From positions 1-56,982 of the forward strand of contig JAGCBP010000003.1 of NCBI GenBank assembly GCA_017652105.1: a DNA stretch of 56,982 nucleotides. Direction: 5' to 3'. A model generated the notes under the pieces. The model saw nothing but the letters and a program-made list of their open reading frames with translations, ran no database searches and was not told the origin of the DNA. This DNA comes from Candidatus Saccharimonadota bacterium. GTDB taxonomy: Bacteria > Patescibacteriota > Saccharimonadia > Saccharimonadales > Saccharimonadaceae. Every line of letters starts with the position of its first letter. The stretch's first letter is position 1. Positions 33,576-42,445 of the stretch are shown one piece after another. The translations under genes were made by a program, and so were the position numbers.

Positions 33576-34291
33576 CTCACCCCCCTCCTCATTTTCTGCC
33601 AAAAAGAGATCCCGGCTTCATATCCTTTAATCGCCATCACACTATGCATTCCATAAGCAGACTCTACCCTATCAAAAACCTTTTTCCACACACTACCATC
33701 TTTCACATCAGCTATTTCCATGTCTTTTTTAGAAAAACGTGACATATCAAACATTACCGTAGAGGCCAAAACTACTCCACTCCGGAGTACCTGCCTATAC
33801 GTAATCGTCTCCGGCACTCTCACCACCTTCCCGTTCGGCCGGCCTTTAGAGTCCGCAAACACATAGCTCGCAAACGAAAACGCGCAATCTTTTTTAGCCA
33901 TAAATGCAAGTTGTCTCTCCAACTTATCCGGTTGCCACAAATCATCCGCATCAAGAAAACACAGAAACTTACCTTTACTAGCCCCCACCCCCCGGTTCCT
34001 CGCCTTTGCTGCCCCACCATTCCTCAAACATTTAATTACCCGAATCCTCTCATCACCAAACTGCTTCACCACCTCAAGCGTCTTGTCAGAAGACGCATCG
34101 TCCACTACAATCAACTCCCAATTTCCATAACTCTGCCCCAAAACCGAATGGATTGCATCATCAATAAAATCCGCCGCATTATGAGCCGGCATCACAATAC
34201 TAACAAGTGGTCCATCAAAAACCGGCTTTTTTGCCCTAGTTTTCCGGATCTTTTTAGCCGAAGCCTTCTCTGTGGATGATACTTTTTTCAT
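33572..34291 (-). CDS. Family 2 glycosyltransferase
   Basis: GT-A inverting transferase of about 239 residues. After a basic N-terminal tail it has VSIVMPAHNAADFIDDAI, ELIVVDDASSDKTLEVV, GGAAKARNRGV and FLDADDLWQPDKLE (the DxD metal site). I chose the ATG at 34291 because GGAAG lies six bases upstream; a GTG at 34309 is the alternative. GC content is higher than in the core genes that follow, like the conserved flanks. It probably adds the second sugar after the transferase at 34410. Confidence 0.88.
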   Translation of the reverse strand: MKKVSSTEKASAKKIRKTRAKKPVFDGPLVSIVMPAHNAADFIDDAIHSVLGQSYGNWELIVVDDASSDKTLEVVKQFGDERIRVIKCLRNGGAAKARNRGVGASKGKFLCFLDADDLWQPDKLERQLAFMAKKDCAFSFASYVFADSKGRPNGKVVRVPETITYRQVLRSGVVLASTVMFDMSRFSKKDMEIADVKDGSVWKKVFDRVESAYGMHSVMAIKGYEAGISFWQKMRRGVR

Positions 34292-34409
34292 CAAAATCTT
34301 CCAATTCACCCACCCGATATATGTATCTCTATAATTATATCACACTTACGCCTAATAGTCAACTATTATCCCACAAATTACCTCTATAGTAATACAGATA
34401 TATAGTGTA

Positions 34410-35126
34410 CTATCTCGCCTTCAATTCTTGAATATCATCCCGCACCCCCTCTTTTCCGGCATCCACCCCATCGCCAGCAAACACAGTCAAAACGGTCATG
34501 AACAAAATCTTTATATCTTGCCACAACGAATAATTTCTCACATATTTGAGATCATACTCAATCTTTTCAAAAATCGAAATCCCGTTACGCCCCTTCACCT
34601 GCGCTAACCCAGTAATCCCCGGCAAAACTTTTCCCCGCTCTCTCTCCTCCAAATTCATATTTGTCCAATACTCCACCACCCATGGCCTCGGCCCCACAAA
34701 AGACATCTGCCCGGCTAACACATTTATAAGCTGCGGCAGCTCATCGATCGAAGTCCGCCTAATTGCCTTTCCTATTCGCGTATATTTGTCGCTGCAAGAA
34801 GAATCTAAAATATCATTATCAACAGTCATACTTCTAAACTTCAAAATTTTAAAAATCTTTCCATCCTTCCCCACTCGCTCTTGTTTGAACAATACCGGCC
34901 CCGGACTATCAATTTTTATCAAAATTGCCACGATCAAAAACACTGGCGACAGGATCACCAGTGCTATAAAAGCGAACAATACATCAAGCACGCGCTTGAC
35001 TACTTTATAAACCGCAAACCTTACCGCATGTGGGTGTCTATAAACCCCCACATTCAAAAACCCGTACCCAGGTTGTACAGCAAGTGTTTCTTGCTCAATC
35101 GATTTTGCCTTAACGGTTCCCGGCAT
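34410..35126 (-). CDS. Undecaprenyl-phosphate sugar transferase (short form)
   Basis: Initiating glycosylphosphotransferase of 238 residues containing only the catalytic Bac_transf domain behind one membrane re-entrant helix (DVLFAFIALVILSPVFLIVA). Conserved segments are FKQERVGKDGKIFKILKFRSM, RIGKAIRRTSIDELPQL and FVGPRPWVVEYW. It is the first gene of the capsule operon and is driven by a fully consensus promoter. It differs from the long, five-helix enzyme at 6127, so the cell may start two different polymers. Confidence 0.93.
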   Translation of the reverse strand: MPGTVKAKSIEQETLAVQPGYGFLNVGVYRHPHAVRFAVYKVVKRVLDVLFAFIALVILSPVFLIVAILIKIDSPGPVLFKQERVGKDGKIFKILKFRSMTVDNDILDSSCSDKYTRIGKAIRRTSIDELPQLINVLAGQMSFVGPRPWVVEYWTNMNLEERERGKVLPGITGLAQVKGRNGISIFEKIEYDLKYVRNYSLWQDIKILFMTVLTVFAGDGVDAGKEGVRDDIQELKAR

Positions 35127-35189
35127 CAGTTTCTAACTCCCAATGAATTCTGATGCCCACCCTTTTATTACAAAATGTTAATTAGTTAC

Positions 35190-35218
35190 ATTATAACACT
35201 AACTATAAAATATGTCAA
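35190..35218 (-). promoter_or_regulatory. Consensus sigma-70-type promoter of the capsule operon
   Basis: On the minus strand TTGACA is followed by exactly 17 bases and TATAAT, with TGT before the -10 box. It is the only promoter noted here with both hexamers fully consensus, and it abuts the stop codon of rny. The 5' untranslated region is about 60 bases. Confidence 0.85.
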
Positions 35219-36736
35219 TTATTTCGCATACTCAATCGCGCGAGTTTCTCTAATCACATTTACTTTGATCACACCCGGATAACTCATCGTCGCTTCGATC
35301 TTGTTTGCAATATCCCGTGCCAATTTAAGAGCCGAAAGATCATCAATTTGTTTCGGCTCTACAATCACGCGAATCTCACGTCCAGCCGAAATCGCATAGG
35401 CCTTATCAATGCCAGGAAATGAAGTTGCAATATTTTCAAGATCACGCATTCTCTCAGCAAAGTTTTCTGCCGAAATGTTTCGCGCCCCCGGCCGAGCCGC
35501 GCTCATCGCATCACAGATCTTAATAATCACTGCTTCTGGTGTAGTCGGCTCAATATCATCATGATGCGCCGCAATCGCATGTACTACTTCATCCGGCATA
35601 CCATATTTCTTTGCCAATTCCGCACCAATCTCTGCATGTTTACCTTCAATCTTATGAGTCACAGCCTTACCCATGTCATGCATGAGAGCCGCAGTCTTAG
35701 CTACTCTTTTGTCTGCACCAATTTCCTCAGCAATCATTCCAGCCACGTGCGCCATCTCAATCGAATGAAGAAGCACATTCTGTCCATAAGAAGTTCTAAA
35801 CTTAAGCTCACCAATGAGATGCACCAACTCACGCGGAATGCCCACTAAACCAACCTCACGCACCGCATCTTCGCCAGCCCGCACTACTTCCTTTTCAATT
35901 TCTTTCTCGCCTTTAGATACTGCCTCTTCAATCGAAGCCGGATTCACCCGACCATCTTTCATCAAACGCTCAAGCGCATATCTCGCTACTTGCCGCCTAA
36001 TCGGATCAAACGAAGACAAAACCACCATTCCCGGCGTATCGTCCACAAGAATATCCACACCAGTAGCGCGTTGCAATGCTTGAATATTTCGCCCTTCTTT
36101 ACCGATAATCCGGCCTTTCATATCATCATCCGGAAGATGTAACGCGGTCACAGTCCTATCCGCAGTAACTTCAGAAGACATTCTTTCCATTGCTGTGAGA
36201 AGAATCGCCTGCGCAGTTTCATCCATATCATGTTTAATTTCTTTTTGCTCTTTTGCCACCAAATTCACGAGATCTTGCTTGATATCGTTCTCGGTCATTT
36301 TCATGAGCTTATCCCGAGCTTCCGTTTTAGAAAGCCCCGCAATTTTTTCTAGCTTCTCGTGCTGCTTGTTGCGAATTTCTCGCACTTCATTTTTGAGTTC
36401 TTCCAACTCTTTTTCTTGAACTGCCAATTTTTCAGTTTTCTTTTCCAGTTGATCTAGTTTTGAATCCAACACACCTTCCCGTTCAGAAAGCCGATTCTCA
36501 GTTTTTTTCCATTCTTTACGCCGTTCATTTTCCTCGGCTTGATTTTTCTCAGTAATCGAGGAAGCTTCCTTCCGCGCCGAAAGCACGATTTCCGAAGCCT
36601 CTCTTTTGGCCTTTCTCACCAAATCATCTGCTTTATCTTTCCCCCCATTTTCATTGTGTTTATTGTAGGCAAAAATCCCTCCCGCCCCTGCCGCGAGGCC
36701 TACCACTGCGGCAATAATTGGGATTACAATTTCCAT
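35219..36736 (-). CDS. rny: Ribonuclease Y
   Basis: Membrane-anchored endoribonuclease of 505 residues that begins mRNA decay. In order: an N-terminal membrane helix (IPIIAAVVGLAAGAGGIFAY), a long coiled coil (about 30-180), a KH domain (GRIIGKEGRNIQALQRATG), and an HD domain with the AALMHDMGKAVTHK metal site. The length and order are standard for the family. The start has an AAAGGGAATTT site and a leader of about 80 bases from a TGGTATAAT promoter. It stands alone, between the capsule operon and the gap at 37 kb. Confidence 0.97.
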   Translation of the reverse strand: MEIVIPIIAAVVGLAAGAGGIFAYNKHNENGGKDKADDLVRKAKREASEIVLSARKEASSITEKNQAEENERRKEWKKTENRLSEREGVLDSKLDQLEKKTEKLAVQEKELEELKNEVREIRNKQHEKLEKIAGLSKTEARDKLMKMTENDIKQDLVNLVAKEQKEIKHDMDETAQAILLTAMERMSSEVTADRTVTALHLPDDDMKGRIIGKEGRNIQALQRATGVDILVDDTPGMVVLSSFDPIRRQVARYALERLMKDGRVNPASIEEAVSKGEKEIEKEVVRAGEDAVREVGLVGIPRELVHLIGELKFRTSYGQNVLLHSIEMAHVAGMIAEEIGADKRVAKTAALMHDMGKAVTHKIEGKHAEIGAELAKKYGMPDEVVHAIAAHHDDIEPTTPEAVIIKICDAMSAARPGARNISAENFAERMRDLENIATSFPGIDKAYAISAGREIRVIVEPKQIDDLSALKLARDIANKIEATMSYPGVIKVNVIRETRAIEYAK

Positions 36737-36824
36737 AAATTCCCTTTCTAATTGTTTTTGTCGATATTTTTCTCTATATCAACGGGTTAACAAATAACAT
36801 CAAATTAATTAGTTTCCGTTATCT

Positions 36825-36833
36825 ATTATACCA
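36825..36833 (-). promoter_or_regulatory. Promoter of rny
   Basis: The minus strand reads TGGTATAAT about 90 bases before the rny start, leaving a leader of roughly 80 bases. Confidence 0.62.
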
Positions 36834-36856
36834 CAAATCAAGAAAAATGAAATTGC

Positions 36857-37072
36857 TTACGCTGGAATCCGGTATTCTACGCAACCAGTAGAAACATTTC
36901 TCACAATCAAACTCACCCCATCCCAAGATTTTTCAATTTTGTGTGTCACCCATCCCGCCGAATTTCGGACTACCAAAGAATTAGATAGCAAGCTCCCCTC
37001 AATATATGCCGATCCTTCCGGCCCACGATAAATTACTCCGTTTCTGAGCAACATTTCTTCTAGTTTCCCCAT
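36857..37072 (-). CDS. Small beta-rich protein of unknown function
   Basis: Protein of 71 residues. It has no membrane segment or signal peptide and is predicted to be mainly short strands (GVIYRGPEGSAYIEGSLL, SLVVRNSAGWVTHKIEK, VSLIVRNVSTGCVEYRI). SLVVRNS and SLIVRNV look like two copies of one strand. The start has a strong GGAGGTTTT site; a near-identical GGAGGTTT-AAAATG sits about 30 bases upstream in another frame, so this short region carries a duplicated translation signal. I do not recognise the family. Confidence 0.55.
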   Translation of the reverse strand: MGKLEEMLLRNGVIYRGPEGSAYIEGSLLSNSLVVRNSAGWVTHKIEKSWDGVSLIVRNVSTGCVEYRIPA

Positions 37073-37153
37073 TTAAAACCTCCACTTTATTTTCTCTCAT
37101 TTTAAACCTCCAAAAACCAAAAAGCAAGCATAGCCAAAATCTAGTTTCAATCC

Positions 37154-37182
37154 TTGCATTTATTTAACATTTTGTTTATACT
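37154..37182 (+). promoter_or_regulatory. Possible promoter for a small RNA
   Basis: TTGCAT and TATACT are separated by exactly 17 bases on the plus strand, in a gap with no plus-strand gene. Confidence 0.35.
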
Positions 37183-37188
37183 TAAAAC

Positions 37189-37251
37189 ATAGCAGGCACT
37201 AGAAACCTGCAGGTTGGTTTGTTACTGTTCTGTTTGAACAGTAACTTTTTT
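37189..37251 (+). ncRNA. Candidate small RNA ending in an intrinsic terminator
   Basis: From the predicted start near 37189 the transcript would form GCAGG/CCTGC, then a ten-base-pair hairpin (GTTACTGTTC with its complement, 37221-37245) followed by six T residues. It would be about 62 bases long and would be antisense to the last third of the micro-ORF at 37222-37296. The terminator is clear; the promoter is weak. Confidence 0.4.
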
Positions 37252-37296
37252 AATCTTAGGTTTTAATACGAATCTAAAGTGAAACTCTATTTCCAT
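37222..37296 (-). CDS. Micro-ORF of 24 codons
   Basis: An ATG at 37296 preceded by AAAAAGGAG at ideal spacing opens a 24-residue reading frame: MEIEFHFRFVLKPKIKK then VTVQTEQ. It is amphipathic and basic, with no membrane helix. Its stop codon and last codons lie inside a hairpin that is also the terminator of a candidate RNA on the other strand. It could be a leader peptide, a small toxin-like peptide or chance. The strong ribosome site and structured leader argue that it is translated. Confidence 0.42.
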   Translation of the reverse strand: MEIEFHFRFVLKPKIKKVTVQTEQ

Positions 37297-37308
37297 ATTA
37301 GTCTCCTT

Positions 37309-37389
37309 TTTAGTATTTATTTACTAAATAGCTAACGGGGAAACTTCAACCCAGTTTATCTAGTATCACTACATTAATAGCTCCCCGTT
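37309..37389 (-). promoter_or_regulatory. Structured leader upstream of the micro-ORF
   Basis: On the minus strand an eight-base GC-rich stem (AACGGGGA with TCCCCGTT, 40 bases apart) is followed by a seven-base-pair hairpin (TTTAGTA/TACTAAA) that ends next to the AAGGAG site. It could act as a regulatory leader. The rest of 37390-37535 holds nothing I can name. Confidence 0.4.
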
Positions 37390-37535
37390 GAGAGACTTAT
37401 GGACAACCATAGCAAACAGCGCCACCTATCCAGGACCTACAAACGAAAATTAAAACTAACACCAACCCGGCCTACTTATAGCACACCCCAAAAAATACTT
37501 CAACCCCCACCCCCTGCTTATGCTAAATTCCGCAG

Positions 37536-38450
37536 CTATCTTCCAAAAATCCCACGCTTTTTAGAATTCTTAAATTCTTCCAAAATCTCTTTTTGTTTCT
37601 TCGACAAATTCTTTGGTGTTTCTACAATAACCGTTACAATATGCGGTCCCCTATCACCATCCGCCCTAAACGGCACGCCGTGTCCAGACAATTTAAACGG
37701 CGTTCCACTTTGTGTCCCCGCCGGCACTTTCATTGTAATCGGTCCATCCACGGTCGTTACTTCTATTTCACATCCGAGCGCCGCATCCACCATGTCAATC
37801 TTTTGCTCAGACAAAATAATCATGCCTTCTCTGGTCAAAGACTTGTGCGGTTTCACTCGCACTCTTACATAAAGATCGCCCGGTTCCGTGCCACCTTCTG
37901 GCGCCGGACCGCCTTTACCATGCAAACGGATACTCATTCCATCATCAATTCCTGCCGGAATCTTCACTTTGAGATCAGTGCCATTATTGTCTACCATCTT
38001 AGTACAACCAAAAATCGCTTCCTCAAAAGTCACCGTTACTGCCACTTGATAGTCCGCGCCTCTACGTGGTCTGCGTGCTCCACCAAACCCAAACAAATTT
38101 CCTAATATATCATCAAACACCCCGCCGTTACCAAATTCAAAATTAAAGGTCTGCCCATTGTAATTAAATCCACCGCCAAACGGATTTCCCGCGCCACCAG
38201 CACCACCACCAAAACCAGCACCGCCTACTCCCGCATGGCCAAATTGATCATACCGTGCTCGTTTTTGTTTGTCGGACAAAACCTCATGCGCTTCATTAAT
38301 TTCTTTAAACTTCGCCTCGGCCTCTTTGTCACCCGGATTTCTATCCGGATGATACTTCACCGCCAATTTACGATAAGCCTTTTTAATCTCATCATCAGAA
38401 GCGTTCTTAGAAACACCCAAAACTTCATAATAATCGCGTTTTTCCGCCAT
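37536..38450 (-). CDS. DnaJ-family co-chaperone without zinc finger
   Basis: Hsp40 co-chaperone of about 304 residues. A J domain (residues 1-70, YHPDRNPGD with the HPD triplet) is followed by a Gly/Phe-rich segment and two C-terminal substrate-binding domains. The four CxxCxGxG zinc repeats of canonical DnaJ are absent, so it is a type II (CbpA/DnaJ2-like) protein. The start at 38450 is used because a TATAAT box overlaps the upstream in-frame codons. A CIRCE element lies just beyond that box, so HrcA control is expected. Confidence 0.9.
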   Translation of the reverse strand: MAEKRDYYEVLGVSKNASDDEIKKAYRKLAVKYHPDRNPGDKEAEAKFKEINEAHEVLSDKQKRARYDQFGHAGVGGAGFGGGAGGAGNPFGGGFNYNGQTFNFEFGNGGVFDDILGNLFGFGGARRPRRGADYQVAVTVTFEEAIFGCTKMVDNNGTDLKVKIPAGIDDGMSIRLHGKGGPAPEGGTEPGDLYVRVRVKPHKSLTREGMIILSEQKIDMVDAALGCEIEVTTVDGPITMKVPAGTQSGTPFKLSGHGVPFRADGDRGPHIVTVIVETPKNLSKKQKEILEEFKNSKKRGIFGR

Positions 38451-38470
38451 AATATATATATTATATATCA

Positions 38471-38497
38471 CTAGCACTCAAAATGCAAGAGTGCCAG
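38471..38497 (-). promoter_or_regulatory. CIRCE element upstream of dnaJ
   Basis: The sequence is CTAGCACTC, nine bases, GAGTGCCAG, against the HrcA operator consensus TTAGCACTC-N9-GAGTGCTAA. The spacing is exact and 15 of 18 bases match. It lies a few bases upstream of the TATAAT box (38460-38465) of dnaJ. Confidence 0.9.
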
Positions 38498-38506
38498 CCA
38501 TCTACC

Positions 38507-39772
38507 CTAATGTATCCTTCTATACACTTCGTAGTGTCTAGTGCCATTTCCTGTTCCCCCGTCAGACAAATACACCCCCTCAAAATGTTCCCCAGTCCGA
38601 TCATTAAACGAGGCCGAGGCTTGCATTCCGTCACCAAGATATATATAAATATGTCGCCCATTTTCAGTTGTTACCAAAATATCGCCCGGCTCAAGATCGC
38701 TCACATCCGAAGCGTCCACCTTACTATACATATCTGGATGCGACTCCATATGCTCTTTCTGTACTGCCGGCCCAGTCAATGGAAAATCCGGATCCGAACC
38801 TGAATATCTCATCACCGCACTCACAAACACATCACAGCTCGCTCCCGGTGGCGCACACCCACTATCATTACAATATGATTTATAACTACCAATCTCTTTC
38901 ATTGCATCTATGTATTCCGGCTTTGGATCATCCTTCGCATGGTCATGCCCAGGCCAAGAAAGAAGCAAAGCTGTGTCTACAATTTCCCCGCCATTATTAG
39001 AACAAAATGAACTCCCGGCCAAAGCTTCATATTTTACGAACGCTCCAAACACCATTGAAGTAGAGGTCGGATCATAAACGCCATCTTTTACATATCTACC
39101 CGGCCAATTCGGATCCATTTCACCACTTGCCGGATCCCGTCTTGCATCATATCGGTTCATTACATATGGCGATCCCTCACCATTCGCCGCTTCTTCAGAA
39201 GAAAAGCCCATAGCTAACGCTTTTTCTATATATCTAGAAGACATCCCATTAAATTTAAAGAACAGTTTCTTCACATTATCAGGTTCATTCAAATCCCCCA
39301 CTTCAGTACTCACAATTTCCGCCGCGATCAAAGTTTGCCTTCTGAATTCCGCTTCATCTATCGGCCCAGCCGGCAAAAATGCCTTATCATTAGATCCACC
39401 ACCAGTATAAGTATATAGCTGATAAACGCCTTGCCCATTCGCCGGGTTATATCGTTTTAAAGCTGTTTCCATGCTATGAAGGACTGCCAGAACTTGCCAC
39501 GGAAAATCATATTCATTCGCCGCTTCTTCATATATAGCTCTATTGTCATCAATTGCCGCAAGCTCCGCTTCGCTCCATACTGGCACGCCTGCATAATTCT
39601 GATTGCCGCCATCAGAAGTCGTACATTTATCCGAGTCACCTCGATAATAATAAATTCCATTTAATCCGTAATAATATAACTTAGATTCATCAATTACTTT
39701 TGCAGCTGAAACACTAGAAACTGGCAACAAAAACAACAAAGCCAGAAATATCAGAAAACACTTCCGTTTCAT
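38507..39772 (-). CDS. Secreted peptidoglycan hydrolase (lysozyme-like plus CHAP/NlpC domain)
   Basis: Exported cell-wall enzyme of 421 residues, probably the VirB1-like hydrolase of the T4SS locus. A signal peptide occupies residues 1-23 (cleavage near VSAA). A lysozyme-like domain at about 70-250 has a candidate catalytic Glu102 (SMETAL). A C-terminal cysteine-peptidase-like domain has C313 (ASCDVFVSAVMR) and H374 (NGRHIYIYLG). The start lies exactly six bases after TATAAT, so a leaderless message is expected. It follows the VirB4 gene. Confidence 0.85.
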   Translation of the reverse strand: MKRKCFLIFLALLFLLPVSSVSAAKVIDESKLYYYGLNGIYYYRGDSDKCTTSDGGNQNYAGVPVWSEAELAAIDDNRAIYEEAANEYDFPWQVLAVLHSMETALKRYNPANGQGVYQLYTYTGGGSNDKAFLPAGPIDEAEFRRQTLIAAEIVSTEVGDLNEPDNVKKLFFKFNGMSSRYIEKALAMGFSSEEAANGEGSPYVMNRYDARRDPASGEMDPNWPGRYVKDGVYDPTSTSMVFGAFVKYEALAGSSFCSNNGGEIVDTALLLSWPGHDHAKDDPKPEYIDAMKEIGSYKSYCNDSGCAPPGASCDVFVSAVMRYSGSDPDFPLTGPAVQKEHMESHPDMYSKVDASDVSDLEPGDILVTTENGRHIYIYLGDGMQASASFNDRTGEHFEGVYLSDGGTGNGTRHYEVYRRIH

Positions 39773-39778
39773 ACTTAT

Positions 39779-39787
39779 ATTATAACA
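39779..39787 (-). promoter_or_regulatory. Leaderless promoter of the hydrolase gene
   Basis: The minus strand reads TGTTATAAT, then six bases, then the ATG at 39772. Confidence 0.75.
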
Positions 39788-39789
39788 TA

Positions 39790-41592
39790 TTATTTCTGAT
39801 TAGGGTTGGTAGTGATCAGGCTTTCCTCTGTTTCTGAGGCAATCACTTGAATATGTACGTGGTTTTGCCCCGCAAAGAATAGCCCTTGCCCCACCGGGAA
39901 GTTCGCCAACCTTCTTTTCTCTTCCTCTGTCAATTTAAACACATCCGCTAGCACATCTACCGCCGATGCCGACTGCTTCAAAAGTAGTTGCATAGAGGAG
40001 TTTGCCACAATCGCCCGGCCCATTTTCATTCCCATAAAGTCCTCTACATCCTGCGTAATCGTTGTGAGCCCAAGATAATATTTACGGGCTCGTTTCGCAA
40101 GAGAAAACAAGAAATTCGCCGAATCTTCAAACTGCATCAATTGCCACGCCTCATCCACAATTAGAAGGCGTTTCTTTTGATTTGCCCGCACAATATTCCA
40201 AATGTGCGACAAAACAATATACATTGCCACCGGCCGAAGCTCATCCTCAAGATCGCGAATATTAAATACTACCATTTGATTATTAATATCTACGTTGGAT
40301 TGCTGTGAGAAAATTCCCGCAAAAGTCCCCGTGGTATATTTGCGAAGCCTTTGCGCTAATTGCGGTCCCGAGCCTTCCATATGTAGCAATGTGTCATAAA
40401 GATTCAAAATTGTCGGCGGTGTAGATTGATGTGTTAATGGATCCGACGTAATTCCCGCCCGAGCATAGGTATCAATCAAAGCCTGATCAAGATCAGCTTC
40501 TTCATTTGGGCTAAGCGCTGCTTGCCCACTTGCTGCCCCACCGAGCATCAATCTAAAGAGCCCGTGCAGCGTCACTAGGTTAGCTCGAAGGGCATCATTG
40601 GCATCCTCAGAATCTATCACCTTTGGAAGGTCAAATGGATTAATTCTTACATCCGAATTTAGAGACAACCGAACATAAGAACCGCCCACCGCATCGCAAA
40701 GTTTCTGATACTCATTTTCAGGATCGATAATAATGATTTCCGCCCCCACCATCATCGATCTAAGAGCTTCGAGTTTCACTGTAAAAGATTTACCTGCACC
40801 AGACTTCGCAAACACCACCATGTTGGCATTCTCAAGCGAAAATCTATCAAAAATCACCAAACCATTATTATGCATATTGATGCCATATAATATACCTTTG
40901 TCCTGTGTCAGATCCGCCGAAGTGAATGGGAATGAAGTCGAGATTGCACCAGTGTTCATATTTCGCCGAATCTGCAATTGATCAGTACATTGCGGCATGA
41001 TTGAATTAAGTCCTTGCTCTTGCTGCGAGTTCGCCACCTTCGAGAAAATCATTTGCTGGCCAAAAATTGTTTCAATCTTTTGTTGCACAAATTTAAGTTC
41101 ATCCAAAGAATCCGCCCAAATTGTCACATAAAGTCCAAACCGGAAAAATCTTTCTGCTCCCACCTGCAATTGATCACGCAATTCCTCAGCATCGTTAATC
41201 GCCGCTTCAAGCTCTGGATCACGCACTTTACCTTTTTCTACATTAAGATTCATCGAGGCTTCTAGCTGAGTCACCTTAGTCCGCAAATTTTTCATCACTA
41301 CTGCCGATTCTACTGGATAGATATACATCGACACATCAATTACTTCATCAATATTAATAATCGGCGAAATCCAACCCGTATAAAGACTTCGCGGGTATCC
41401 ATATACATAAATAGTCCGTCCGTATTTAGTGCCAAGTCTAAAATAATCCGAATGAATTTCAATTGCCGATGGCGAAATCAAATCTCTAAGAGTATTTGTA
41501 CCCTGCTCAAAAGCCTTTTGGATTTCTGCCATTTCCATCGCTTCAGCTTGCGCCGCGATTTCTACTGCAGTCAATTTCTTTTTCTTAGCCAT
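39790..41592 (-). CDS. VirB4/TraC-like secretion ATPase
   Basis: Energy-supplying ATPase of the T4SS-like machine, 600 residues. Walker A is KSGAGKS at 263-269 and Walker B is LLIVDEAW at about 467-474, followed by the conserved LGLTTITQDVEDF segment. The N-terminal part (about 30-220) is the VirB4 N-terminal-like domain. It overlaps the upstream gene by eight bases, so the two may form one functional unit. No coupling protein (VirD4) or relaxase is present in the window. Confidence 0.93.
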   Translation of the reverse strand: MAKKKKLTAVEIAAQAEAMEMAEIQKAFEQGTNTLRDLISPSAIEIHSDYFRLGTKYGRTIYVYGYPRSLYTGWISPIINIDEVIDVSMYIYPVESAVVMKNLRTKVTQLEASMNLNVEKGKVRDPELEAAINDAEELRDQLQVGAERFFRFGLYVTIWADSLDELKFVQQKIETIFGQQMIFSKVANSQQEQGLNSIMPQCTDQLQIRRNMNTGAISTSFPFTSADLTQDKGILYGINMHNNGLVIFDRFSLENANMVVFAKSGAGKSFTVKLEALRSMMVGAEIIIIDPENEYQKLCDAVGGSYVRLSLNSDVRINPFDLPKVIDSEDANDALRANLVTLHGLFRLMLGGAASGQAALSPNEEADLDQALIDTYARAGITSDPLTHQSTPPTILNLYDTLLHMEGSGPQLAQRLRKYTTGTFAGIFSQQSNVDINNQMVVFNIRDLEDELRPVAMYIVLSHIWNIVRANQKKRLLIVDEAWQLMQFEDSANFLFSLAKRARKYYLGLTTITQDVEDFMGMKMGRAIVANSSMQLLLKQSASAVDVLADVFKLTEEEKRRLANFPVGQGLFFAGQNHVHIQVIASETEESLITTNPNQK

Positions 41593-42442
41593 TTTCTTTC
41601 TCCCCTTTCTTTACATAAAGTGTCGCAAGTTTAGAAAAATCTACCAACGGTTCTCTCACCGCCGTATCTGGATTATTAAAGTTATAATACAGCTGCGCTA
41701 GCTCTTTAGTGTTAAGTCTCACTGAATGTATCCCAATCTGGAATAATCCCGAAATCACCGTATCTACTCTATTGTTAAGTTCCGTCATTGCCTTATCGTA
41801 AGTCACTCTATCAATTTTCGTTACCTCTGGCCCTTTAGACTTACCAAAAGTTTTAAAGAAATTCTTAGTTTCTTGCAAACCTTTTTCTGCATCCGGCGAA
41901 GTATAATATGGTATCACGATAAAGAATGATTTGTCCATAATATTAGCTTCTTGCGAAAGAATCTGGATGAAATTAATATAATCATCCATCAAAACGCCCA
42001 GAAGCATGTTGTCGTTATTGCGGCGAATTTCTGTCAGGCGTGAAAGATATGGCCCAATATCCACTCTCTGGCTTCTCACCAAAATTTGCGTAGTAAACTG
42101 CAATGAGTTTAGGAAATTTTGATATGAATATTCTACGCCTTCCCGTTCCATATCACTCATGAGGTCAAAGTTAATCGATTTACAAGCTACCACCGCCCGA
42201 AAAGATCCATCTTTCATAATCACCACATTATCGCGAAGCTCAGAAATCATCAAAGTCGCCTGGGTAGACATTGGGTTGTCTTTATTCGGCGAAACTGGTG
42301 CCGCTTGATTAGCCGCCATCGCCACCGAACCCATACCCTGCATATTCATATTTGGCTGTTGCATCATATTTTGCTGCATCATTGGCTGCTGCGCCGGCAT
42401 TGGCTGCTGCGGCATAATTTGTTGTGGTTGTTGCGGATTCAT
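41585..42442 (-). CDS. T4SS-associated protein with Gln/Pro/Met-rich N-terminus
   Basis: Protein of 285 residues encoded between the PrgI and VirB4 genes. The first 60 residues are a low-complexity Gln/Pro/Met stretch. The remainder is a soluble domain (IMKDGSFRAVVACKSINFDL, then LVRSQRVDIGPYLSRLTEIR) like the N-terminal domain of CagE/TrbE/VirB4 proteins, as in the TraC-type proteins of CPR secretion loci. It may be the split-off N-terminal partner of the ATPase encoded directly downstream. Confidence 0.78.
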   Translation of the reverse strand: MNPQQPQQIMPQQPMPAQQPMMQQNMMQQPNMNMQGMGSVAMAANQAAPVSPNKDNPMSTQATLMISELRDNVVIMKDGSFRAVVACKSINFDLMSDMEREGVEYSYQNFLNSLQFTTQILVRSQRVDIGPYLSRLTEIRRNNDNMLLGVLMDDYINFIQILSQEANIMDKSFFIVIPYYTSPDAEKGLQETKNFFKTFGKSKGPEVTKIDRVTYDKAMTELNNRVDTVISGLFQIGIHSVRLNTKELAQLYYNFNNPDTAVREPLVDFSKLATLYVKKGEKENG

Positions 42443-42445
42443 AAT

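Noticed and set aside
37333-37391. Named riboswitch or housekeeping RNA (SRP, 6S, tmRNA, RNase P)
   Set aside because: The AACGGGGA/TCCCCGTT stem and its loop show none of the conserved core motifs of those classes that I could identify.
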